DNA of 64,000 nucleotides from Lantana camara. Its lineage: Eukaryota; Streptophyta; Magnoliopsida; Lamiales; Verbenaceae. Of the stretch, positions 36,001-47,180 are shown in pieces. Made by a program: the position numbers and the translations under genes. Under the pieces are notes generated by a model, which was not told the DNA's origin, ran no database searches, and saw only the letters and a program-made list of their open reading frames with translations. Each line of letters starts with the position of its first letter. Positions within the stretch are counted from its first letter, which is position 1. Where the stretch lies: positions 35,226,501-35,290,500 of the forward strand of contig CM074860.1 in assembly GCA_037501455.1 (NCBI GenBank), given 5' to 3'.

Positions 36001-36464
36001 CTTTGCTTCTTGAGTTTGCAGGTGTAGGTCTTCGGTTGGTGCTAGGCGGTGGTCTTTTACTTTGAGTTGTTCGGGTTGTGTAGGAGAGTCTTTGCATCCC
36101 TGCATTTTTACTTTCAGTTTTGGTACTACGTATAAATATGTAAATATGGTACTATGTATAAGCTTCGTATGAGTTATGATTCGGAATTTGAGCTTCTGTT
36201 ATATGATTCATTTGGCCTTGGATGGGCATAACTTGTATAAATATTGGCATGTATGTTTGTATTTCGTGATCCTGGTTGCTTCTGCCCTTTGCTTTTGTTT
36301 CTTTGCGCACTCTGTTTTGAGGGTCTAGACCGCCTAGCTAGAGCGTGGGTTTTTTTGTTTGTCTCCGTTCGCTGTGGCTTGGTGCGGGTGCGGAGTCCCA
36401 TTTCGTTACTCGTATCGGGCTATGGTGCGGGGAGATGTGGCACCATTCGCTCCGGGGTGTTACA
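33084..36464 (+). repeat. Element E 3' LTR (3381 bp)
   Basis: Same start and end as the 5' copy. The hairpin cluster is at 34311-34438, the mini-exon-like block at 35065-35139 and the AGTC hairpin at 35959-35973. It is followed by TTGAT. Confidence 0.95.
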
Positions 36465-36469
36465 TTGAT

Positions 36470-37058
36470 GAGTGGAGATGGACTAAAGATGGAAAGCTCG
36501 AGAGAGCTAAGAAGCCTAAGGAGATTCAAGATACCATCAAGAGGGTGAAAGTGATTAGACAGAGGTTGAAGGCGGCACAGGACATGCAGAGAAGCTATGC
36601 AGATAAGAGAAGACGACCCTTAGAGTTTGAGAAAGGAGATAAGGTCTTTCTGAAGGCATCTCTAGAAAAGGGTATGCTCGGATTGGTAAAGGCGGGAAGC
36701 TTAACCCTCGCTACTTAGGCAGATCCTTGATCGAGTTGGGGAAGTAGCTTACAGACTTGATTTACCATCGAGTTTGACCGGGATTCATAATGTGTTCCAT
36801 GTTTCGCAGCTTCGGAAACATTATCCCGATGAGTCTTCTATTCTCCCACTTGAGAAAGTTCAGTTAGAGCCGGATTTGACTTTTAAGAAGTATCCAGTTC
36901 AGGTGTTGGACCGGAAGATGCAAGAGTTGAGGAATAGGCAAATCCCTCTTGTGAAAGTCTTGTGGCGTAACCAAGAATCCGAGGAAGCCACTTGGGAGAC
37001 CGAGGATAAGATGAAACAGTTGTATCCGGATCTTTTCAAGACCTCGCCTCGGACCTGA
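36470..37058 (+). pseudogene. Element D interior 1: integrase tail and chromodomain
   Basis: This resumes the pol gene interrupted by E. It encodes the integrase tail (IKRVKVIRQRLKAAQD, FEKGDKVFLKAS) and the chromodomain (VKVLWRNQESEEATWETE, then YPDLF, about 36951-37045). Compared with interior 2, one base is missing near 36660 and seven bases near 36720, both shifting frame. The original stop is TGA at 37056-37058, inside a hairpin. No env-like gene lies between the chromodomain and the 3' LTR. Confidence 0.9.
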
Positions 37059-37084
37059 GGACAGGTCCTTTTGAAGGAGGGAGG
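37051..37084 (+). other. Element D stop-codon hairpin and polypurine tract 1
   Basis: GGACCTGAGGACAGGTCC (37051-37068) contains the pol stop TGA (37056-37058) at the stem-loop edge. The tract GAAGGAGGGAGG (37073-37084) follows, two bases before LTR2. Confidence 0.88.
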
Positions 37085-40000
37085 TTTGTAACATCCCGAC
37101 TGATCAGAATTTTCAGGTAACCTCTTATGTGCGCTATTTAATTATCACTTTAAGTGATTATGTGATATTTAATTGCTAACGTGGATTAATTGAAGTTATT
37201 TGAACTTAATTGCGTTGATATGGATTTGTTTAATTTGATCGTTTAATTTTCCTTCACTTTGTATTTTGCTCGTTTTAGATTCGTAATTAATTCTGATTTT
37301 TGTGAATTCATGATATGTGTTAATTATATGCTTTATGGACTCGTTTATATGCTCGTTATATGTTTTGGTATTTGTTTTGGTTGCCTTTTTGGGTTCGTTT
37401 TGGAGACGGGACCTAAAGGAGGCTAAAGAGCACTTAGCGCACCTTGGGTTCCGGGACGCGTATCTTGAGCTCGGGAATTCGGATTCGAATTTCGTCACCT
37501 CCGTTGAACTCGTTTCCACGATTCTGGTTTGGACAAGCCTCACATTTTTCTAAGCTCATTAAGACCTTGGAATTTCACCCGTAACGAGCCCCTTTCGCTT
37601 GAGAGCTACCTTTTGACCTAGCTATGACTTTGTGGACCCCACTTAAACCTTAACCAAGCCTTAACCATGAGTTAGACCTTGAGGTGAGCCCTCTCTTCCC
37701 CTTTTTCTGCTAGAAACCGAGCCATACCTCTCTCCCTCCCACAAGAACCGATCAGCCAAGGAAGCAAGAAGGAAGAAGAAACCCCTTTGTCCATTTTCAG
37801 ATTTTTGAGCTCAAATCTTCACCCAAGCTTCTCCAATTGGAAAGGTGAGTTCATGGTTGTCATCTTCACTCTCTCTTCTCTCTTTTATGTGCTCTTGAGT
37901 TCATTTCCATGGTTGATTGATGAGATATGGCAAGCATGTGAATAGTAGCAGTTGGGAGAATTTGTTGGATTCTTGCTCCTTCCTCGTTTCCTTGAGATTT
38001 GATGATGATATTATGCTCCTAGGACTTGATTCTTGGAATTTATTGCATTTCCTTGCTTGGTAGTTGGAGTATGAGTGATTGGTTTTAATTGGGTTTGCTG
38101 AGTTTGCTGTTTGAATTCATTACGTTTTTCTGTACCGAGACACGGGGTTGTCTCGGTTTGCCCTTTGTTGGTGACACGGGCGTGTCACCTTTTGGATTCC
38201 GTTGTTCCATTTTTGTACTGAGACACGGGGGTGTCTCAGCTTGCCCTTCCAGGGGGGCACGGGCGTGTCCCCTAGGAACTCTAATTTTCGCTCGTTTTTG
38301 CTTGGTTTTGCTTTCTTTCCGTTGCTTCTTGTTGATCCTTCTTGCCTCGTTTTTGGTGTGTATGCATGACCAACTTGATATATTTTGTGTTAAGCCCTAT
38401 GTTATGAATTTGTTACTTGATTTATCTCCTCGTTTATGATATATGTCCGAATATGCATTGAATGCTCATAAATGATCTAAATGTGGATTCATTTCATATC
38501 ATTTGCATCATAAACATACATACACATGTACCGAGCGTCAATGTGGTTCATATTGAGTCTAAGAGTGTTCCTTGTTGTTTGTCTTGTTCAGAGGATCTTC
38601 CTGTTGAGGACGAGCTTGCTCCGTAGGTGTCCGGTTTCCCCTTTTTGTCTCCACTACGTCCGTTGATATGGTGAGGTTTTTGTTCTTTTAGTTATTCGAC
38701 CTATAACCCTATTTGATTTGAGGCCTTGCATGCGAATACGTATATTATATGGTAAATAAGTGTATGATACATATGTTGCGGGATTTGTCCCATTTGTTAT
38801 AAGAATTTGAAAACATTTTGTATAAGTATATAAGCTATTTTACTTTCGTTTGAAAAGTTTAGTTTTGTGCAAGTGTGTGTGTGTAAGCGAGATGTGGCTT
38901 TGAAAGATAAGCTTTGAGGTATGTTCGTGTGACTTTCGTGATATGTTTGGGCCCCGGAGTGTGGTATGGTAATCTCGGGTCGACCGAGGGGTCGCCGAGC
39001 TCTTCCATCAACACCTCCATTTGAGAGTCTCACCCAACCTTAGGAGGTTGAGGAAGGGTGTTTCTGTTAGGAATAATGCCCTAGAAAGCCGATTGTATAT
39101 CCGCTTTGTGCTTTTCCTTATTGTAATCACAGACAATCTTTGAATAAAATAACGAATTGAGGCAACACTTCTTTATATGCTCTTGTTTGGTATGCGTTTA
39201 CTTTAGCTGTGCATGTATGAGAACTCCCCTAATCCTGATGACTTTAGGACTCTACCATTTAGGTGAAATGGTTCATGAAACGAGCCCTATATCACATAAG
39301 TCATGATTAGTAAAATACTCCAAGCCGATGAGTCCTACAGACAGTGGGAGTGTCAACTTGACTCCTCTAAGGCTTGCTTGTGGGATCACGCCCTTAAGAA
39401 GGACCACCTTGTTTCATGGAGGTGCAAAGTGTATAGCTGATACGTGCGTGATACATGAGGGTGCTTACTTTAATAAGTAAGTTCACTGAGGTGCCCCGTG
39501 TGAGAACATTCCTAAATGGGAAAGGAAGTTTCTATTTCAGGAAATGGAAACTTCCAGATTAGGAAATATCTCACGAGTCATTGATGTGATTAATTGATCC
39601 TTAGACTTGAGGTTCCTTCTCACTTTATGAGTTAACTCTGTAGTCTTAGGTATAAGCTTTAAAGGGTGTCGCCTTAGACAACTGATTCAAGGCTTATGCT
39701 GGGGTTGCACAAGTGATTCATGAAAGTGAATGAGAATCAAGAAAGGACCTACACTTGCATTTGCAAGGTGATCTCTTATTGTGTAAGTCATTCATATGCC
39801 ATATGGAGTCCTTGGCCAAGGCAGTAGATCAAGACATCAAGAAAAGGGTTTCTTGGATTGAGATCAAATGGATATGAAATGCACTTAGCTTTAAGACCGG
39901 ATTATTAGGGTTCTAATTATTCCCTTACCCTAGATCTTGGTTGAGAGATAGTAAGTATGAGGATTGTATCTCACATGAATCAATGACTTAAAGGTTCTGT

Positions 40001-40208
40001 CGAATCCGAACATTCCAATTCAGCTAGGGGTTAAACACCTGTTGCTAGACTATGGTCGTTTAATCTGTGGACTGATTAATTAATTAGTGAATTAATTAAT
40101 TAGGGTCACTGCTAATTGAATTGAGAACCTAGAGGGTCACACACAACAACTTGGTTACATGAGTTGAGGCTTGAAAATGATTAAACGAGTTAATCGAGCC
40201 TAGAGGGT

Positions 40209-40283
40209 TCCACACGTGTGAAGCCACACGTGTGGGTCACGTGAGTGACACATGTCCTTGTGACACGTGTCACACACGTGAAT
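40209..40283 (+). promoter_or_regulatory. G-box/ABRE-like cluster in U3 of G
   Basis: Six or so ACGT cores lie within 75 bp, including CACACGTGTG twice, TCACGTGA and GACACGTGTC. CACGTG is the known binding core for plant bZIP and bHLH factors, including those acting in abscisic acid and light responses. The 3' LTR copy is at about 48325-48399 with one site changed. Function is inferred. Confidence 0.65.
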
Positions 40284-40612
40284 TTATATATATATTAAAT
40301 GATTAATTTAGTTAATTATTTAATAGACTTTGGTTTAATTTTGAATTAAAAAGAAAGTCTAATTTTGGAGAAAATAATCTAGTTAATTAATTATGAATTA
40401 ATTAATTAGATAAAATAAGTTATTTATTTTTATAATAAATAAAGTATAAAATTATCCAAAAAATAGTTTGGATATTTTTAGCTCTCTTAAAAGTTGACTT
40501 GAAATAGAATTCAAAGTCAAAGTTGGAAAATACTTGATGATCAAGTAATAGGAGAGAGAGGGACCAAATCCTTTGTCCATTAGGACTAGGTTCGGCCGCC
40601 CCTCCCCTTTCC

Positions 40613-40638
40613 TATATATAGGGGAGCTCATGCTCCCC
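40613..40638 (+). promoter_or_regulatory. TATA box and adjoining hairpin of G
   Basis: TATATATAG (40613-40621) is a strong plant TATA element. GGGGAGC and GCTCCCC arms (40621-40638) sit directly after it, just before the expected start site near 40645. The 3' LTR copy is at 48729-48754. Confidence 0.75.
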
Positions 40639-41008
40639 TTTAGAGCTAATTGACAATTCTTGGTTCATGTGTTGAACACCTTCCTTTCTCCAAGATTAAA
40701 TTAAACCCTAGGTTAAGCCTAAACACTAACTAGAGAACTAGCATCCTTACTAGTTAGATTGTGATCAAGTTGGTGGACTTTCTCTAGAGACTTCAAGTTA
40801 GAAGTTTGAAGATTCGAGCTTTACCAAGGAGAGGGGATCAAGCCGCGAGAAGAGCGTTCTTGGGTGGCTTAAAACGCTTCAAGAAAGAATAAAAGAAAAG
40901 TAAGTTTTCTATCTTTACGAATTTGGTTACACGATTGCGAGTTCAAGGTCCTTTTGTTGGGAAAATTTTTTAAATTCCGCTGCTTTCTGATTCGTGTTTT
41001 CCAACAAG

Positions 41009-41020
41009 TGGTATCAGAGC
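41009..41020 (+). other. Element G primer binding site (tRNA-iMet)
   Basis: TGGTATCAGAGC, three bases after the 5' LTR. Confidence 0.96.
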
Positions 41021-43243
41021 CACCTCGTTAATCGTGTTTCTGATTCGTCTCAATTATACTGAATTTGATAGAAATTCTTAGGCTTGATGCGATTGAGTAT
41101 TTGTAATTGTTTTAGAAAGCCTGAATTACGAAACTGTATTTTTTCCTGAAAGTTTCTGAAAATTGGTTTTTATAAAATTTAATTTTGAAAAACAATTTTA
41201 GATTTGAAACTGTATAAACTGTTTTTGGATTTCTTGGATTGGTTTTGCTTTTGAACGAAAACACGAAACGAAAGCCCGGATCGCGATGAACACGCGAAAC
41301 CCCGCGCGCGAAGGAGTTGCGCGCGCGGGCTTCGCGCGCCACCCTCCCGCAACCGCGCGGGAGGCCCTCCCGGGCGCGCCTAGGCGTGCCCGCCCATCAT
41401 TGCCCAGGGCTGGCCGGAACAGACCGGCCAGTCTCCCGCACGCCGTCCGCCCGTCGCCGCCCAGGCCTGGCCGGGACAGACCGGCCAGTCGCCCAGCACC
41501 TCCCGCACGCCTGTGCGGGAGCCTTCCGGGCGCGCCTAGGCGCGCCCGCCCAGGGCGGCCGAGACTGGCCGCCCAATGCCCGGCAGGAGCTGCATGCGCG
41601 CACACGCCGCACTTGGGGCGGGCAACCCCGTTTTCGTGATCCGACCTTTTCGTGTTTCGTGCAATCCAGTCCCAATTTTTTATTTTAATTTTAAAATTTT
41701 ATTTTTGAATATTTATTTTAATTTTTTTAAATAAAACTTAAAATTGGGATTTTTGAGAAATTGAAACGGTTTATATTTTGGGAAAATACATCTTGATAAA
41801 ATTATTAATTTTCAGAAATTAATTGGAATTTTATTTGTTTTGGTAATTTGGGATTTATTGAAAACTTTTATAAATAAGACTCGCATCAAGTCGTGTTTTA
41901 AGCTATTAGAGCTTAAAGCGAGAATTTTAATTTATTGGTTAAATTTAAATTCTTGCAAAAGCATGTTAGGTGATCATGGGTTTAGATCTATGTATGGTTT
42001 TAATTTATGCACATGGATGGTTTAAATTGGGGTTGGAGCCCTATAGTTGCGTTTTTTCAATTGAGGTTGGAGCCTCACTTATGTGCGTACTGTTATGTGA
42101 TTTATTATGTGGCTTTCCATATTACTGTTTTTGAGGCCGGGGTATGCCCCGTGTAATTGTCTAAGGCCAATAAGAAGATTGAGCCTTATTACTTTATGTC
42201 TTTTCCTTTTTATTGTAATTTGAGAGTAGAGATAGGTGGTGAGGTTTTATTTTCATTTTGGAGACAATGCACCCATGGAGTAAGATGGACCACATTCAAG
42301 TAACAAGGAGGCCATAAGTGAAGACCCCTCAAAATGTTAGGGAGGGGAATCTCAATTGTTAAATGTAATAGAGATAGGGCTCGTATTTTGTTACCGCTTT
42401 CCCTTATGTGATTTGAACTGTTTATGTGGCATGTATGTCAGAACTTGTGATTGTGGAGTGGCTCCCACATATCACGCATAAGATAGGTAGAACCCATGAT
42501 CATTACATGTTAGTATCATGCTAGGACATGTTATCTGTTTATGTGCTTGTTTGAAATGCATTTAAGTGTACTTGCATTAATCAAGACTAATAAAATTGGA
42601 TAACATATATGTTGGTGAGGTCGAACCGGACAACTCTCTGGTTAATTCGAAAATTCCCATTAAATATTAAGCTAATTTCGAACAAATAGGTGTTTAATTC
42701 GAGATGCAAATTTTGAATTAAATTCCTAGCATTCCATCAATAGGTTTTAAGTTTAGTAAGTAAAGCTAGTTATTGTCCGCGAGTCGTGGGATAGCTAGTG
42801 GAGCTTATTAGTTCTTAGTTACCTAATTAATCATTTTAAATGGTCAATATTTCGTGGTCAATTTTAGCAAGGGCGATGTCCGCGAGTCGTGGGTCGTTCG
42901 AACTAAGTTTTGGTCATGATCTTATGATTGATGGGTCTAGCTTAACGCCTAAGTAAATATGGATGTCGCACGAGTCGTGGGTCCATATTGAAAGATAGGT
43001 GATGCAAAAACAATTACTAAGAGTTCTAAAGGTGTTAGAATTGGTAAGTTGTACCTACCTAGGGTTCTTACTTAGAAACGTGTTCCTCTTAGATCTTTGG
43101 GAATTCTAGATCTTTGAAAAACAGTGGGAGCTACATTAGATTAAAGACCTTATCTTTTGTATATCGTTATAATTCAGCATGCTCACTAGTTCTCTGTTTT
43201 ACCATTTAGGTCGTAGATTCTGTGATTCTCTACGTGTTTTGAA
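41021..43243 (+). other. Element G leader (2.2 kb, non-coding)
   Basis: This is the untranslated region between primer site and gag. It holds a very GC-rich block (41280-41640) with palindromes and 6-nt-loop hairpins. It also holds three copies of a GAGTCGTGGG repeat (42775-42790, 42878-42893, 42965-42981). Long open frames on both strands inside the GC-rich block come from the lack of AT-rich stop codons and are not genes. Long leaders that carry packaging signals are known in BARE/Angela elements. Confidence 0.8.
41372..41574 (+). repeat. GC hairpins in the leader of G
   Basis: The 20-bp perfect palindrome GGGCGCGCCTAGGCGCGCCC is at 41528-41547, with a one-mismatch version at 41372-41391. 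There are also three hairpins, each with an 8-bp stem and a 6-nt loop: CTGGCCGG with loop AACAGA (41410-41431), CTGGCCGG with loop GACAGA (41467-41488) and GGGCGGCC with loop GAGACT (41553-41574). Confidence 0.85.
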
Positions 43244-46200
43244 ATGGCAACCAAAAACCCTCTTGTATCGATCCTCGAGTCAAACAAGTTGACTGGTCCC
43301 AACTATTCTGATTGGCTGAGGAATCTAAAAATCATTTTAGATTCTGAGAAGAGAACTTATGTTCTCTTCGAAGGGGAGCCTAGTCCCGAAGGGGAGGCTC
43401 CCACTCTGGCCGAGCGGGATGCGATTCAGAAGTGGAAGGATGATAATCTCCAAGCCTGTTGCCTTATGTTAGCTAACATGTCTCCGGACTTGCAAAGGCA
43501 ACATGAGGCCATGGAATTTGCTTGGGAGATTTACGACCACTTAGAGCAACTTTACCGCCCTCATGAACGTGTTACAAGGTATAACACTTCAAAGGAATTG
43601 TTCCACTTGAGAATGAGGGAAGGTTCAAGTGTCCATGAATATGGACTCAAGTTTCTTGCCCTTACTGAGAAACTTGCTTCCATGGACATGCCACTGAAAG
43701 ATGAGCTTTCAGTGGATTTGTTGCTAGCTTCGCTCCCACCATCATTCAACCCATTTGTCCTTAACTTCAACATGAATCATGCTGGTGCTACCGTAGCTGA
43801 GCTGATTAGTCAGCTTGTGACTGCTGAAAGCACGATCAAGAAGGACAATAAGGTTTTGATGGTGAATGCTCCATCTTCCTCTTCTGGGCCTTCTAAAGGT
43901 AAGGGCAAGAAAGCCCAAAAGAAGAAGAAGAAACCCCTTAGGCCCACTGGTGGCATTTCGAAGGGGAAGGCCCAAAAGAAGAAGCGTGATCAGAAAAAGG
44001 ATGTTTGCTTCCATTGTGGCAAAGCGGGACATTGGAGGAGAAACTGCCCAGAGTACAAGGCTACTCTAAAGAAAGGTATCTTTCTCGTTGAAGTAAATCT
44101 TTCTATTAATTCTAGTTCTTGGGTACTTGATACCGGTTGTGGAACTCATATCTGTAATGATGTACAGATGCTAAGTGATGTTCAACAACTAAAAGAAGGA
44201 GAATGTGTCTTGAAGATCGGCGATGGCTCAAACGTTGAAGCTCGAGCTTTAGGCACAATTAGATTAGATTTAGGTAGTTTTGAGTTAGTATTAAATAAAG
44301 TCCTTTATGTACCGAGCATTATTCGTAATATAATTTCAGTTCCAATATTAGATTGTGAAGGTTATGAAACTTATATTAAGAATGGTAAATATTTTATCAA
44401 ACGGAACAACTCTTCCGTTCACATCGGTACTCTAAGTAATGGGCTTTATCTAACTCAGAATATCAATATTATGAATATACAACGAGAAACGAAGCGTAAG
44501 AGAGATGACAAAGTTTCAGTTCCCTTATGGCACGCTAGATTAGGACACATTTCCAAGAACAGAATTAGCAAGATAAACACTTTAGGATCATTCTCTGAAA
44601 ATGATCTTAAAGAGTTAACTTCTTGCGAATCCTGTCTCAAAGGAAAAATGTCCAAAGTCCCTTTTAAGGGAACTGTGGAACGTGCCACTGAGGTTTTGGA
44701 TTTGATCCATACTGATGTTTGTGGACCGCTTAGTGTAAGCACTAGAAACAATCATCAGTACTTCATAACCTTCACTGATGATTTTAGTCGGTATGGTTAT
44801 GTATACTTAATGAAGTATAAATCTGAAGCTTTTGAGAAATTCTTAGAATTTCAAAAGGAGGTTGAGAACCAAACTGGTCACAAGATCAAAGCACTTCGAT
44901 CTGATCGAGGAGGCGAATATCTTAGTGAAGAATTCCTTAATCATCTCAAGGATAATGGAATTATCTCTCAGTGGACTCCTCCGGGAACTCCTCAGCTTAA
45001 TGGAGTTTCTGAGAGAAGGAATCGAACCCTACTTGATATGGTTCGTTCCATGATGAGTTTCACTGACTTACCACCTTCTTTCTGGGGTTATGCCCTAGAA
45101 AGTGCAGCAAAGATTTTGAATCTAGTTCCCTCTAAGTCAGTCCCTAAAACGCCCTATGAAATGTGGCATGGTAAAATCCCTAGTTATTCTTACTTAAGAA
45201 TTTGGGGTTGTCCTGCTTACGTGAAGAGGACAGTGGGAGATAAGTTAGAATCTCGTTCTAACTTATGCTACTTTGTAGGTTATCCTAAGGAATCCATAGG
45301 ATACTACTTCTATGATCAATCTGAGCAAAAGGTGTTTGTTTCCAGAAATGCTACTTTTCTGGAGGAACCGTTCCTTAAAGAAAAGCAAGGCAAGATCATA
45401 GAATTAGAAGAAGTACAAAGTGACCCCATACCACCCACTGAAGAAACGTCCCACTCTGATCAACCACAACCAATCACGAATTTCGATACACATAAAAATC
45501 CTCCTCTAAGGCGTTCTGAACGCAATCCTAGACAGCCGGAGAGATGGTATGGATTCTTCCATGAAATCTCTCAAAAGGATAATGATCCTTCAACATATGA
45601 GGAGGCACTTTCAGATTCTGAGTCTGAACAGTGGATAGAAGCCATGAAATCCGAAATGGATTCCATGAACTCCAACCAAGTTTGGACCTTGGTAGATTTA
45701 CCTGATGGGGTCAAACCCATAGGTTGCAAATGGATCTTTAAGAGAAAGCTTGGAGTTGATGGAAGCATTGCAGCCTACAAAGCAAGACTGGTTGCAAAAG
45801 GATTCACTCAGAGACCCGGCGTGGACTTTGACGAAACCTTTTCACCAGTTGCAATGCAAAAGTCTATTCGGATCATGCTTGCCATTGCTGCATATTATGA
45901 CTATGAGATATGGCAAATGGATGTGAAAACTGCCTTTCTCAATGGTGACATTGACAAAGACATTTATATGGAGCAACCCATAGGTTTCACATTCAGTGGG
46001 AGTGAGCAAAAGGTTTGCAAACTCCAAAGATCAATCTATGGATTGAAACAGGCTTCTAGGAATTGGAACATTCGATTTGATGAATCGGTCAAAGCGTTTG
46101 GCTTCATCCAAATTTCGAATGAATCATGTGTGTATAGAAAGGAATTGGAGACCTCAGTGCAATTCTTAGTACTTTATGTTGATGACATCCTTCTTATTGG

Positions 46201-47164
46201 GAATTCGAAGGATGACATGAAAGTGACTAAGTTATGGTTATCGAACCAATTCGAGATGAAAGATCTTGGTGATGCGTCCTATATCCTTGGAATCAAAATC
46301 TATAGAGATAGATCTAGAAGGTTAATAGGACTATCACAGTCGATGTACATTGACAAAGTATTGAAGAGATTCAATATGGAGTCAACAAAGGTTAAGAACC
46401 TTCCTATGAGTGTAGGAACATGTCTTTCAAAGAAGATGTGTCCTAAGACTAACCTTGAGAAGGAAAGAATGACTCATACACCTTATGCATCAGCAATAGG
46501 TAACATAATGTATGCAATGTTATGTACTCGACCGGATGTGGCTTATGCACTTAGTGTAACAAGTCGTTTCCAATCTGACCCTGGAGATGGTCACTGGGCT
46601 GCCGTGAAGAATATTCTTAAGTACTTGAAGAGTACTAAAGATTTATTCTTAGTTTACGGAGGTCAAAAAGATCTTACTGTCGAAGGATACTGCGATGCAA
46701 GCTTTGCATCTGACTTAGATGATTTTAAGTCAATGTCAGGATACATTTTCTGCCTAAACGGTGGGGCAGTGAGTTGGAAGAGTTCCAAGCAGACTACCAC
46801 TGCAGATTCGACCACTGAGGCCGAATACTTAGCTGCAAATGATGCAGCTAAGGAAGGTGTTTGGATTAGAAACTTCATTCAAGAATTGAATGTTGTTCCT
46901 AGCATGAAAGACCCCATTACTGTGTTTTGTGACAACACTGGGGCGGTTGCTCAAGCAAGAGAACCAAGATCTCACCAACGGACCAAGCACATTATGAGGA
47001 AGTATCACCTAATCCGTGATATTCTCAAAAGAGGAGATGTGCAAATTGAGAGGGTCACATCAGCAGAGAACGTGGCAGATCCACTTACTAAACCCCTTAG
47101 TCGAGAAGCTTTCCAAGGTCATCTTCAGAAGATGGGACTTAGAGTAGCTTTAGAATGGCTTTGA
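43244..47164 (+). CDS. Element G Gag-Pol polyprotein (1306 aa, intact)
   Basis: A single frame encodes all proteins needed for copia transposition. In order: gag (from MATKNPLVSILES), one CCHC zinc knuckle (residues 255-268), protease with DTGCG (D296), integrase with HHCC region (from H430), and catalytic D491, D554 and E590 with the classic 35-residue D-to-E spacing. RT follows with YVDD (978-981), then RNase H with D1151 and E1194. Integrase before RT defines Ty1/copia. I chose the start at 43244 as the first ATG leading directly into the conserved gag start. I see no stop or missing catalytic residue. The frame ends 16 bp before the 3' LTR, leaving no room for an extra gene. Confidence 0.97.
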   Translation: MATKNPLVSILESNKLTGPNYSDWLRNLKIILDSEKRTYVLFEGEPSPEGEAPTLAERDAIQKWKDDNLQACCLMLANMSPDLQRQHEAMEFAWEIYDHLEQLYRPHERVTRYNTSKELFHLRMREGSSVHEYGLKFLALTEKLASMDMPLKDELSVDLLLASLPPSFNPFVLNFNMNHAGATVAELISQLVTAESTIKKDNKVLMVNAPSSSSGPSKGKGKKAQKKKKKPLRPTGGISKGKAQKKKRDQKKDVCFHCGKAGHWRRNCPEYKATLKKGIFLVEVNLSINSSSWVLDTGCGTHICNDVQMLSDVQQLKEGECVLKIGDGSNVEARALGTIRLDLGSFELVLNKVLYVPSIIRNIISVPILDCEGYETYIKNGKYFIKRNNSSVHIGTLSNGLYLTQNINIMNIQRETKRKRDDKVSVPLWHARLGHISKNRISKINTLGSFSENDLKELTSCESCLKGKMSKVPFKGTVERATEVLDLIHTDVCGPLSVSTRNNHQYFITFTDDFSRYGYVYLMKYKSEAFEKFLEFQKEVENQTGHKIKALRSDRGGEYLSEEFLNHLKDNGIISQWTPPGTPQLNGVSERRNRTLLDMVRSMMSFTDLPPSFWGYALESAAKILNLVPSKSVPKTPYEMWHGKIPSYSYLRIWGCPAYVKRTVGDKLESRSNLCYFVGYPKESIGYYFYDQSEQKVFVSRNATFLEEPFLKEKQGKIIELEEVQSDPIPPTEETSHSDQPQPITNFDTHKNPPLRRSERNPRQPERWYGFFHEISQKDNDPSTYEEALSDSESEQWIEAMKSEMDSMNSNQVWTLVDLPDGVKPIGCKWIFKRKLGVDGSIAAYKARLVAKGFTQRPGVDFDETFSPVAMQKSIRIMLAIAAYYDYEIWQMDVKTAFLNGDIDKDIYMEQPIGFTFSGSEQKVCKLQRSIYGLKQASRNWNIRFDESVKAFGFIQISNESCVYRKELETSVQFLVLYVDDILLIGNSKDDMKVTKLWLSNQFEMKDLGDASYILGIKIYRDRSRRLIGLSQSMYIDKVLKRFNMESTKVKNLPMSVGTCLSKKMCPKTNLEKERMTHTPYASAIGNIMYAMLCTRPDVAYALSVTSRFQSDPGDGHWAAVKNILKYLKSTKDLFLVYGGQKDLTVEGYCDASFASDLDDFKSMSGYIFCLNGGAVSWKSSKQTTTADSTTEAEYLAANDAAKEGVWIRNFIQELNVVPSMKDPITVFCDNTGAVAQAREPRSHQRTKHIMRKYHLIRDILKRGDVQIERVTSAENVADPLTKPLSREAFQGHLQKMGLRVALEWL

Positions 47165-47167
47165 CGG

Positions 47168-47180
47168 GCAAGTGGGAGAT
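47168..47180 (+). other. Element G polypurine tract
   Basis: GCAAGTGGGAGAT directly precedes the 3' LTR at 47181. Confidence 0.88.

Larger units (their letters stand above)
27077..36464 (+). mobile_element. Element E: non-autonomous gypsy-type LTR element
   Basis: Two LTRs of about 3.4 kb flank a 2.6 kb interior. The duplication TTGAT is at 27072-27076 and 36465-36469, and the empty site is at 54107-54111 in interior 2 of D. It has a tRNA-iMet primer site and a polypurine tract. The interior has only eroded gag-pol remnants, while its LTRs differ by about one or two percent by eye. It must therefore have moved with proteins from another element. Its LTR modules and pre-PPT hairpin resemble those of D, so a D-type relative is a plausible donor. 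Confidence 0.92.
39065..41006 (+). repeat. Element G 5' LTR (1942 bp)
   Basis: Starts TGTTAGGAATAATG and ends GTTTTCCAACA. It contains a cluster of ACGT-core sites (40209-40283) and a TATA box (40613-40621). The 3' LTR has the same length. Confidence 0.97.

Noticed and set aside
37058..37086. Search for an env-like gene after integrase
   Set aside because: Only about 28 bp separate the pol stop from LTR2 in D, and 16 bp separate the frame from the LTR in G, so there is no room.
41198..41688. Open frames of 90-135 codons on both strands in the leader of G
   Set aside because: GC-rich sequence lacks stop codons by composition. Arg/Pro/Ala-rich products in four frames at once are not credible genes.
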